Under the pieces are notes generated by a model. It saw only the letters and a program-made list of their open reading frames with translations. It had not been told where the DNA came from and did not search any database. From Geodermatophilaceae bacterium (GTDB lineage: Bacteria > Actinomycetota > Actinomycetes > Mycobacteriales > Geodermatophilaceae), in assembly GCA_013695665.1 (NCBI GenBank), contig JACDAB010000085.1, positions 1 to 46,758 of the forward strand: a stretch of 46,758 nucleotides of DNA, read 5' to 3'. Below are positions 38,885 to 46,758 of this stretch, one piece after another; position 1 is the first letter of the stretch, and every line of letters begins with the position of its first letter. A program made the translations under genes and the position numbers.

Positions 38885-41380
38885 ATGACCGCAACCCGCA
38901 CCCGGCCCCGGCCGCTCCGACTCGTCGGCGGAGCAACGGTGGACCTGGCAGCCCACGCGCCGCGGATCGCGCTCTACTCCCACGACGCCCTGGGCCTGGG
39001 TCACCTGCGACGCAACCTGGCCCTGGCCGGGGCGCTGTGCTCGGGTCGGCAGCCGGCCGGTCGTCCCGATGTGCTGCTGTTCGCCGGCGCACTGGAATCC
39101 ACCGACTTCGCCCGTCCCGACGGCTGCGACCTGGTCACCTTGCCCAGCCTCCGCAAAGGCGAGGACGGCAGTTACGGTGCACGGCAGCTCTCGCTGGGCC
39201 TCTCCGACGTGATCATGCTCCGCGGAGCGATCCTCCAGTCGGCACTCACCGCCTTCGCCCCCGACGTGCTCATCATCGACAAGCATCCTCAAGGCGCCTT
39301 CGGAGAGCTGCTACCCGCGCTGCGTGAGCTGCGGAAGAACGGTCACACCAAGATCGTCCTAGGCCTCCGCGACGTACTTGACGATCCGGCATCCACGAAG
39401 CGCGAGTGGCGCGAGAACGGCTGCACCGAAGTCATCGAGGAATTCATCGACCAGATCTGGATCTACGGCGATCCTGACGTCTACGACGCGGTGCAGGAGT
39501 ACGACCTTGCGCCCGAGGTGGCCGAGAAGGTCGTCTACACCGGGTACCTGGGCGGTCGGGTCGGCGCTGGTCCGGCCGAGACGCTACCGACGGCTCCGTT
39601 CGTTCTGGGGATGGCCGGGGGTGGCCAGGACGGCCGCGAACTCGGCGAGGCCTTCGTGTCGATGCCGTTACCGTACGGGCACAGTGCAGTGCTCGTGACC
39701 GGCCCGCAGATGGCGCGCACGGACAAGCGCGCGATCCTCGCCGCTGCTGCCGGCCGCACGGACATGACGATCCTGGACCGGGTGGCCGATGGTGCCCAAT
39801 GGATCCGCGGCGCCGCAGCCGTGGTGACAATGGGCGGCTACAACTCAGTCTGTGAACTGCTGGCGGCCGGGACCCCGGGGATCGTGGTCCCCCGCGTGGC
39901 GCCTCGGCTGGAGCAGCTGGTCCGCGCGGAACGCCTTGCCGAGACAGGCCTGTTGAGCGTGCTGCACCCGGCCGACCTGTCCGGGTCGTCGCTCGGGCAC
40001 TGGGCAGCCGACGCCGTACGCCGACCTCGCCCGCGGCAGGCCGGCGTCGACCTCGACGGCCTGTCCCGATTGCCTGCCCTGGTCGACGGCCTGGTCCTCG
40101 GCACGCAGATCACCGCCCTCCCCCACCGCGGCACAAGGAAATGGACGACGATGACCCCCTCCAGCAGCCCCCGGATCGGCTACGTGCTGAAGATGTACCC
40201 GCGGTTCTCCGAGACGTTCATCGTCTCCGAACTGCTCGCGCGGGAGGCTGCCGGCGCCGACATCGACGTGTTCTCGCTGCGGCCTCCCGTCGACGGCCGG
40301 TTCCATGAGGCGCTCGCGCAGGTGCGTGCGCATGTCACCTACCTGGGTCAGCCTGGGCGGCGCGGTGAGGAGCTCTGGCGTCTGCTCGGGCTCTCCAGCG
40401 GCCGGCTGCCCGGGCTTCCCCAGGCGCTGCCGGACCTGCTGGCCGCGGAGATCGGCGACGCCGCCCAGGCCCTTGAACTCGCTTTGCTGGCACAGGAGCG
40501 CGGCATCACTCACCTGCACGCGCACTTCGGCTCGGTCGCAACCACCGTCGCCCGGCTCGCCAGCCTGATCGGCGGGGTGCCCTACTCGTTCACCGCCCAC
40601 GCGAAAGACATCTTCCATGACAGCACCGACCCGGCGGACCTGCGCCGCAAGCTGCGCGACGCACATCACGTCGTCACAGTGAGCCGGTACAACGCCCGGT
40701 TCCTGACCGACAGCTTCGGAGTGGCCGCAGACTCCGTCCGGCTCGTCTACAACGGCTTGGACCTCGATGTCTTCGACTACTCCCCGCCCGTCGATCGCCC
40801 ACCGGTGATCGCGGCTGTGGGCCGGCTCATCGAGAAGAAGGGTTTCGACGTACTCATCGAGGCGTGCGCCCTGCTGCACCGTTCGGGTCGGAGCTTCAGC
40901 TGCCAGATCGTCGGCAGCGGGGACCAGCACGACACCCTGCGTGAGCTCATCACCGCCCGGGGGCTGACCGACGTGATCTCGTTGCTCGGGCCACTGCCGC
41001 AGAATCAAGTACGCACGCTGCTCGCCGGATCCGCCGTCTTCGCGGCGCCGTGCGTCATCGGCGCCGACGGCAACCGGGACGGTCTGCCGACGGTGCTTCT
41101 CGAGGCGATGGCCCTGGGAACCCCGTGCGTGTCGACCGACGTTACCGGCATCCCGGAGGTCCTCCGGGACGGCGAGACCGGTCTCCTCGTGGGCCAGAAC
41201 GATCCGGCCGACCTCGCCCTGGCGCTGGATCGCCTGCTTGGCGACCCGCCGCTGGGCGTGCGGCTGGCCCGCAACGCCCGCGACCTCGTCGAGGCCGACT
41301 TCGACAGCACGCGCCAGGCCGCCGCGCTGGATGCGCTGCTGACCCGGCCGACCGAGGAGAACGCGGCGGCGGTGGCCTGA
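38885..41380 (+). CDS. Fused glycosyltransferase: N-terminal MurG/GT28-like domain + C-terminal GT4 domain
   Basis: 831 aa; N-half YSHDALGLGHLRRNLALAGAL and VVTMGGYNSVCELLAAGTPGIVVPR; C-half GYVLKMYPRFSETFIVSELLARE, HAHFGSVATTVARLAS, AVGRLIEKKGFDVLIEA, GLPTVLLEAMALGTPCVSTDVTGIPE. Confidence 0.88.
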   Translation: MTATRTRPRPLRLVGGATVDLAAHAPRIALYSHDALGLGHLRRNLALAGALCSGRQPAGRPDVLLFAGALESTDFARPDGCDLVTLPSLRKGEDGSYGARQLSLGLSDVIMLRGAILQSALTAFAPDVLIIDKHPQGAFGELLPALRELRKNGHTKIVLGLRDVLDDPASTKREWRENGCTEVIEEFIDQIWIYGDPDVYDAVQEYDLAPEVAEKVVYTGYLGGRVGAGPAETLPTAPFVLGMAGGGQDGRELGEAFVSMPLPYGHSAVLVTGPQMARTDKRAILAAAAGRTDMTILDRVADGAQWIRGAAAVVTMGGYNSVCELLAAGTPGIVVPRVAPRLEQLVRAERLAETGLLSVLHPADLSGSSLGHWAADAVRRPRPRQAGVDLDGLSRLPALVDGLVLGTQITALPHRGTRKWTTMTPSSSPRIGYVLKMYPRFSETFIVSELLAREAAGADIDVFSLRPPVDGRFHEALAQVRAHVTYLGQPGRRGEELWRLLGLSSGRLPGLPQALPDLLAAEIGDAAQALELALLAQERGITHLHAHFGSVATTVARLASLIGGVPYSFTAHAKDIFHDSTDPADLRRKLRDAHHVVTVSRYNARFLTDSFGVAADSVRLVYNGLDLDVFDYSPPVDRPPVIAAVGRLIEKKGFDVLIEACALLHRSGRSFSCQIVGSGDQHDTLRELITARGLTDVISLLGPLPQNQVRTLLAGSAVFAAPCVIGADGNRDGLPTVLLEAMALGTPCVSTDVTGIPEVLRDGETGLLVGQNDPADLALALDRLLGDPPLGVRLARNARDLVEADFDSTRQAAALDALLTRPTEENAAAVA

Positions 41381-42576
41381 TGCGCGTCGCCTACATCTGC
41401 GCTGATCCCGGGGTCCCGGTCTTCGGTCACAAGGGTTCCTCCATCCACGTGCAATCGGTGGTCCGCGGTCTGCGCCGCCAGGGCGCCACGGTCGAGTTGG
41501 TCTGCGCCCGCACCGACGGCTCCGCGCCGCCCGATCTGGCCGACGTGCCTATACACCGGCTGCCGCAGGTCCGGCACGCCGACGCCGAGCAGCGTGAGCG
41601 GGGACTGCTGGCGGCCAATGCCCAGCTCGCCAACGCCCTGCACCTGCTAGGCCCGGTGGACCTGGTCTACGAGCGCTACTCGCTGTGGAGCCGGGCGGGC
41701 ATGGACCACGCGCTCACGAACGGAACGTCAAGCGTCCTCGAGGTCAACGCACCGCTGATCGAGGAGCAGGCAGCGCATCGCACCCTCGTGCACCGCGATG
41801 CCGCCGAGACCGTCGCACGATCGGTCATTGGCGCTGCCCGCACCGTGGTCGCGGTCTCCGAACCGGTCGCCGCCTGGGCGCGCGGGAAGGCCGGCTCTGC
41901 CCGGACTCCGGTGTACGTCGTACCGAACGGCGTGGACACCGACCGGATCCGTCCCGCGGACCCCGCGGCTCGGCGTACCGGCTTCAAGGTGGGGTTCGTC
42001 GGCACGCTCAAGCCCTGGCATGGGGTGCACACGTTGCTCCGCGCCTTCGCTACCGGGTTTGCCGGACAGGCCGATGCCGGGCTGCTCCTCGTGGGGGATG
42101 GCCCCGAGTCGGCTCGGCTGCGGCTGCTCGCCGACCAGCTGGGAATCGGTGACCAGGTGGAGCTGACCGGTTCGGTGGACCACGCCGGGGTGGCGACCCA
42201 GCTGCATCGCATGGACGTCGCGGTCGCCCCCTATCCCGACTCACCGGAGGCCTACTTCTCCCCGCTCAAGCTCTACGAGTACCTCGCGGCGGGCCTCCCG
42301 ATCATCGCCAGCGCGGTCGGTCAGGCGACCGGCGTACTGGGCGACGGCAGAAACGCCGTGCTCGTCCCCCCGGGCGACGTCCCCGCCCTGGCCGGGCAGC
42401 TGATGCGGCTACGTGACGACGAGGACCTGCGCACCAGGCTCGGCGCCGCTGCGCGGAGCTCGGCGGTCCAGCACCACACCTGGGACGCCGCCGTGCGCCG
42501 GATCCTGAGCCTGGCCGGCGCGGAGCCCGCCGAGGCTGAGGTCGCCGGTGCCGGCGAGGCCGGGAGGGCGGCCTGA
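41380..42576 (+). CDS. GT4-type glycosyltransferase
   Basis: MRVAYICADPGVPVFGHKGSSIHVQSVVRGLRRQG, VVPNGVDTDRIRP, KLYEYLAAGLPIIAS; TGATG overlap with the previous gene. Confidence 0.92.
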   Translation: MRVAYICADPGVPVFGHKGSSIHVQSVVRGLRRQGATVELVCARTDGSAPPDLADVPIHRLPQVRHADAEQRERGLLAANAQLANALHLLGPVDLVYERYSLWSRAGMDHALTNGTSSVLEVNAPLIEEQAAHRTLVHRDAAETVARSVIGAARTVVAVSEPVAAWARGKAGSARTPVYVVPNGVDTDRIRPADPAARRTGFKVGFVGTLKPWHGVHTLLRAFATGFAGQADAGLLLVGDGPESARLRLLADQLGIGDQVELTGSVDHAGVATQLHRMDVAVAPYPDSPEAYFSPLKLYEYLAAGLPIIASAVGQATGVLGDGRNAVLVPPGDVPALAGQLMRLRDDEDLRTRLGAAARSSAVQHHTWDAAVRRILSLAGAEPAEAEVAGAGEAGRAA

Positions 42577-42577
42577 G

Positions 42578-44407
42578 ATGACCGGCCCCGACCAGACCTC
42601 CTCGACCCGGCGCCGGCCGCGGTCCCTGCACGATGCCTGGCCGGGGCTGCGGCGGACCGCCCGGCACCTCGGCCCGCATCTGCGCACGGAGCGGCCGCTC
42701 ATCGCCGGCGGATTCATCGCGCTCTTCGCCGGGGTGCTGTTCCGCATCCTCGAGCCGTGGCCGCTCAAGATCATCATCGACGCGGTGATCGCACCCGGGG
42801 CGGCCAGCCGGCCCGGGATCACGACGCTGCTTGCGATCTGCGCCCTGGCAGTCCTCGCTGCGGTGACGCTGCGCGCGCTCGCGTCCTACCTGTCCACCGT
42901 GGCCTTCGCGTTGGCCGGGAACCGCGTCCTGACCAAGGTGCGCGCCGATCTGTTCACCCACGTGCAGCGGCTGTCGCTGGCCTTCCACGATCGCAGCCGG
43001 ACAGGGGATCTGGTGACCCGGTTGACCGGTGACGTGGGACGTCTGCAGGAGGTGGCGGTCACCGCCTTCCTCCCGCTGATCGGCAACGTCGTCACCCTGG
43101 GCGCCCTCAGCGTGGTCATGCTCGTCCTGGACTGGCGGCTGGCTCTGGTGGCCCTTGCGGTCTTCCCGGTCTTCTTGCTCAGCGGCCGCAAGCAGTCCCG
43201 CCGGATCACCACTGTCGCGCGCAGCCAGCGCGAGCAGGAGGGGCGGCTGGCGGCCACCGCGGTGGAGAGCCTCGGCGCCATGCGCGTGGTGCAGTCCTAC
43301 TCGTTGGAGCCGGTGCTGTCCGGGCAGTTCGCCAGCAGCAACAAGCGCAGCCTGAAGGACGGCGTCCGCGCCCGTCGGCTGGCGGCCGGCCTGGAACGCA
43401 AGACCGATGTCATGGTCGGGATCGCAACGGCGATCGTGCTGTACGTCGGCGCCCGCCGGGTCCTCGACGGTGCGCTGACCCCAGGGGAGCTGGTCGTCTT
43501 CCTCACCTACCTCAAGACCGCCTTCAAGCCGATGCGGGACCTGGCGAAGTACACGGGGCGGATCGCCCGTGCTGCCGCGTGCGGTGAGCGGGTGGTAGAC
43601 ATCCTGGAACTGACCCCGGACGTCGTCGACAACTCCTGGGCCCGTCCCGCCCGTCCGTTCCGCGGGGACGTCCGGTTCGAGGGTGTGTCCGCGTCGTACG
43701 GCGATGGCAAGCTGGCTCTGCGCGACGTCGACGTGCAGGTGCGACCCGGGCAGCGGGTCGGGATCGTGGGGCCGTCGGGGAGCGGCAAGTCGACGCTGAT
43801 GTCGTTGCTGACCCGTCTGCAGGATCCGGTCTCCGGCCGGGTCACCGTGGACGGGCACGATCTTCGTGATCTCACGCTGCAGTCCGTGCGCTCGCAGGTG
43901 GCCGTCGTACTCCAGGATTCGGTGCTGTTCGCGACGACGGTGGCCGAGAACATCGGCTACGGCCGCGCGGAAGCACAGCGGGTTGACATCGAGGCGGCGT
44001 CCCGGCTGGCGAACGCCGATGAGTTCATCCGGGCCCTGCCGCAGGGATACGACACGATTCTGGGCGAACGGGGGGCCACCCTGTCCGGCGGCCAGCGGCA
44101 GCGGATCGCGATCGCCCGGGCCGCGCTGCGCGACGCCCCCCTGCTCGTGCTGGACGAGGCGACGACCGGGTTGGACGAGGACAACGTCACCGACGTCCGC
44201 GCTGCCCTGGGGGCACTGTCGCGGGGTCGTACGACGTTCGTCGTGACGCACGACCTGCAGGCAGTCCTCGACTGCGACGTCGTGGTCCGCATCGACGGCG
44301 GCCGGATCGCCCAGGTCGGAACGCCGGCGGAGGTGGTGGGGCCGGTCGCGGTGCGCCCGGCCACGGTCATCGAACTCCACAAGGACCGGCATGCTCACAC
44401 CGGATGA
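42578..44407 (+). CDS. ABC transporter, fused permease/ATPase (half-transporter exporter type)
   Basis: N-terminal TMD; Walker A GPSGSGKST, signature LSGGQRQRIAIARA, Walker B LLVLDEATTGLD. Confidence 0.94.
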   Translation: MTGPDQTSSTRRRPRSLHDAWPGLRRTARHLGPHLRTERPLIAGGFIALFAGVLFRILEPWPLKIIIDAVIAPGAASRPGITTLLAICALAVLAAVTLRALASYLSTVAFALAGNRVLTKVRADLFTHVQRLSLAFHDRSRTGDLVTRLTGDVGRLQEVAVTAFLPLIGNVVTLGALSVVMLVLDWRLALVALAVFPVFLLSGRKQSRRITTVARSQREQEGRLAATAVESLGAMRVVQSYSLEPVLSGQFASSNKRSLKDGVRARRLAAGLERKTDVMVGIATAIVLYVGARRVLDGALTPGELVVFLTYLKTAFKPMRDLAKYTGRIARAAACGERVVDILELTPDVVDNSWARPARPFRGDVRFEGVSASYGDGKLALRDVDVQVRPGQRVGIVGPSGSGKSTLMSLLTRLQDPVSGRVTVDGHDLRDLTLQSVRSQVAVVLQDSVLFATTVAENIGYGRAEAQRVDIEAASRLANADEFIRALPQGYDTILGERGATLSGGQRQRIAIARAALRDAPLLVLDEATTGLDEDNVTDVRAALGALSRGRTTFVVTHDLQAVLDCDVVVRIDGGRIAQVGTPAEVVGPVAVRPATVIELHKDRHAHTG

Positions 44408-45650
44408 CGCGGCGCTCGTCCACCGCGATCCCGCCCTGCCGGGCCTCGCCCTGCTCCTGGACCCCGAGCGGCTCCTTGACCGCCTGACGGGGCTCGGCAG
44501 CGACATTCAGGCCGTCACGACGACCTACCTGCGTTACAAGCCTGGCATCAGCCTGACCGCCGGACTGCGCCTGTCGACCGAACGCGGCGAGTCATTCGGG
44601 TATGCCGTCGCCTACGGTGAGGGTGCCGACGACAAGCTGGCCAAGGCCGCCCGCTACCGTCGCCGGCCGTCGACGCGGGCCGCGTTCCGCGCGCGGAACG
44701 GCTGCGCCTTCGGTGTGTTGCGCGACTGCGGCGTGGTGGTGGGATCGGCGGAACTCGACCGGGAGCTGCCGGGTATCGCCCACCTGAGCCTCGGCCGGGG
44801 AGCGCACACCGCCGAGCGGCTCCGGCCGCTGCGATACAAGCCGGCCCGGCGCTGGGTCGCCTCGCAGGGTCCAGTCGACGCGCCACGCTCGGTGGTGAAG
44901 GTGCACCGGCCCCGGACCGTGGCCCGGCTGGCAGGGGTACACCAGGCCCTGTACGCCGCCGGCGCTCCGGTCGCCGATCTGCTCGGCGTCGATGACCGGC
45001 GGGGGATCGTGCGGACCCGGTGGCTGACCGGCCAGCCGCTTGAGCCCGGGCTGCACGGGCCCGGGGCCGCCTGGTCGGCCGGAAACAGCCTGGCTCGCCT
45101 GCATCGGACGCCCTCGGCCCGCCTGCACAGCGCCGGGCGGGGTGACTCCACGGCGGCGGCGGTCCACGATTGGCTCAGCCGCGCCCTGGAGGGCATCGAG
45201 ACGGTCGCGCCGGAGCTGTCGGGTAAGGCGCAGGACATGGCAAACCGGGCGGTCGGCGCCCTGCCCGCCGACCGCCCGGCCTGTCTCGTGCACGGCGACT
45301 TCTCCGCCGATCAGGTCATCCTCCGGCCCGACGGTGCGGTGATCGTGGATCTCGACCGGGCGCGCATCGGTGACCCGGCTGTGGACCTGGCGAACTACGC
45401 AGCCAACGAACTCGCCGCCAGGGCGATGACTGGCGGGGAGCTGCACTGGACCTGCGCCGACGTGCTGTCCGGCCTGCTCGATGGGTACCGCGTGGGCGGT
45501 GGCTGGCCGGTGGAGGATGCGCTGCCGGCGCTGACCGCCGCCGCGATGCTGGCCCTGGCTGTTGAGCCGTTCCGGTTGCGTGAGCCGGGATGGGCAGACC
45601 GGCTGGAGGCGTTGCTCGACATCGCCGTCACGTCGATGCACTCGCTGTGA
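44391..45650 (+). CDS. APH/maltokinase-fold phosphotransferase 1
   Basis: LVHGDFSADQVILRPDGAVIVDLDRARIGDPAVDLANY; overlaps the ABC gene end by 17 bp. Confidence 0.82.
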   Translation: MLTPDDAALVHRDPALPGLALLLDPERLLDRLTGLGSDIQAVTTTYLRYKPGISLTAGLRLSTERGESFGYAVAYGEGADDKLAKAARYRRRPSTRAAFRARNGCAFGVLRDCGVVVGSAELDRELPGIAHLSLGRGAHTAERLRPLRYKPARRWVASQGPVDAPRSVVKVHRPRTVARLAGVHQALYAAGAPVADLLGVDDRRGIVRTRWLTGQPLEPGLHGPGAAWSAGNSLARLHRTPSARLHSAGRGDSTAAAVHDWLSRALEGIETVAPELSGKAQDMANRAVGALPADRPACLVHGDFSADQVILRPDGAVIVDLDRARIGDPAVDLANYAANELAARAMTGGELHWTCADVLSGLLDGYRVGGGWPVEDALPALTAAAMLALAVEPFRLREPGWADRLEALLDIAVTSMHSL

Positions 45651-46738
45651 TCGCAGCCCTGCCGCTGCACCTGGACAGTCCCAGCGGGGGGCGGCTCACC
45701 CTGCGGCGGGCCTGGCCGCGGTCGCCCGACCACCTGCTGTTGGAGTTCCACGACGCCGACGCGACCGCTGTGGCCGGCCAGTGGTTCAGCGATCCGGCCC
45801 GCTGCACGTCGGTCGCCGCGGCCACCGGCGACCCTGCGCATGCCGTGATCGGCGCCGGCGTCCTCGTCCAGCCGGCCGGTGCGGATCGGCGGTTGCCGGC
45901 GCTGGCCGACCTGGTCCGGCGCGAGGGAGCAACGCTGCTCTCCCATCGGCCCGAGCGACGCGCCGTCATCCGGTTGCGACACGGGCAGGACACCTACGTC
46001 AAGGTCGTGCGCCCAGGGCACGCACCGGCCATCGCGGCTGCCGCCGACCGGGCCGCCGCCCTCGCCGGGGACTCGCTCCGGGTGGCCCGGCCGCTGCGCT
46101 GCGACGAGGAGCTGTCCGTCGTGGAGTTCTCCGAGCTGGAGGGGCGCACGGCACTGGAGATCGGGACCGGCGCAACGGCGGATCAGCTGCGTCTGGTGTG
46201 GTCCTCGGTCGGCACGGCCGTCCGTCGCCTGCATGCCGGCGAGGCGGCCGGCCTGCCCGCACACACAGCCGCCGAGGAGGCGCAGCTCACCCGGCGGTGG
46301 CTCGGCCTCGCCTCGGCGTACAGGGTGCTCCCCGACGCCGACGTCGAGAAAGCGCTGCTGACCTTGACCGCCGGCGCGCCGGGGCCTACCGGCCTGCTGC
46401 ACCGCGACCTGCACGACAAGCAGCTGCTCATCGCCCCCGGCGATTCCCGCGCGGGGATCATCGACGTCGACACCCTGGCCGTGGGCGAGCTGGCGCTGGA
46501 CATCGCGAACCTGCTCGTCCACCTGGAGCTGCGGGGTCGGCAGGGCCTGCTGTCCGCGGACGGGGTGAGGGCGTCCGGCGCCGCGTTCCTCGAGGCCTTG
46601 CGGCCCGATCCCGACACGGTCCGTCGCATCCCGGCGTACGCCGCCGCGCCCCGCCTGCGGCTGGCCGCGGTGTACGCCTTCCGCCCGCAGTGGGCCGTTG
46701 TCGCGCGCGACCTGCTCGCGGCGTCGCGGCGCCCATGA
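45647..46738 (+). CDS. APH/maltokinase-fold phosphotransferase 2
   Basis: LLHRDLHDKQLLIAPGDSRAGIIDVDTLAVGELALDIANL; GTG start overlaps kinase 1 stop (GTGA). Confidence 0.8.
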   Translation: MIAALPLHLDSPSGGRLTLRRAWPRSPDHLLLEFHDADATAVAGQWFSDPARCTSVAAATGDPAHAVIGAGVLVQPAGADRRLPALADLVRREGATLLSHRPERRAVIRLRHGQDTYVKVVRPGHAPAIAAAADRAAALAGDSLRVARPLRCDEELSVVEFSELEGRTALEIGTGATADQLRLVWSSVGTAVRRLHAGEAAGLPAHTAAEEAQLTRRWLGLASAYRVLPDADVEKALLTLTAGAPGPTGLLHRDLHDKQLLIAPGDSRAGIIDVDTLAVGELALDIANLLVHLELRGRQGLLSADGVRASGAAFLEALRPDPDTVRRIPAYAAAPRLRLAAVYAFRPQWAVVARDLLAASRRP

Positions 46739-46758
46739 TCATGGACTCTCGCCGGCCC
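46735..46758 (+). CDS. Probable start of the next operon gene (truncated by window)
   Basis: ATGATCATGGACTCTCGCCGGCCC overlaps the kinase 2 stop as ATGA. Confidence 0.4.

Noticed and set aside
42302-44506. 734-aa minus-strand ORF
   Set aside because: Antisense shadow of the ABC transporter and GT genes; no recognisable motif.
44391-46738. Aminoglycoside resistance genes
   Set aside because: Only the APH fold is shared; the HxDxxxxQ motif and operon context favour sugar-type substrates.

Overview
High-GC actinobacterial chromosome segment. Lineage is inferred from BldD, the conserved pyr-bldD-nusB-efp-aro gene order and GC bias. Most of the window is housekeeping: pyrimidine operon (carB partial, carA, pyrC, pyrB, pyrR) with a PyrR-binding RNA element, bldD, nusB, efp, pepQ-like peptidase, aroQ/aroB/aroK/aroC, an A24 prepilin peptidase, aroE, mltG, ruvX, alaS, two small membrane-associated genes, rarA, a GT4 glycosyltransferase, a methyltransferase, an MMPL transporter, an aldo/keto reductase, aspS, hisS, an MBL hydrolase, a cyclophilin, relA/spoT, a Tat-signal ferritin-like protein, apt, secF, secD, yajC, ruvB, ruvA and ruvC. 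The accessory part (about 38.3-46.76 kb) has an unusual intergenic region: LexA box, same-strand DnaA-box-like cluster, orphan terminator and inverted/direct repeats. It is followed by a tightly coupled operon encoding a MurG-like/GT4 glycosyltransferase fusion, a second GT4, an ABC exporter and two divergent APH/maltokinase-fold kinases. That operon runs off the window end and is the best candidate for an undescribed glycoconjugate system. A second notable observation is a pair of 42-bp repeats between the DUF948-like gene and alaS. Each repeat encodes a mini-ORF (MSRERxSIxASV...) whose start and stop overlap the neighbouring stop and start codons. No tRNA, rRNA, CRISPR or transposase was recognised.
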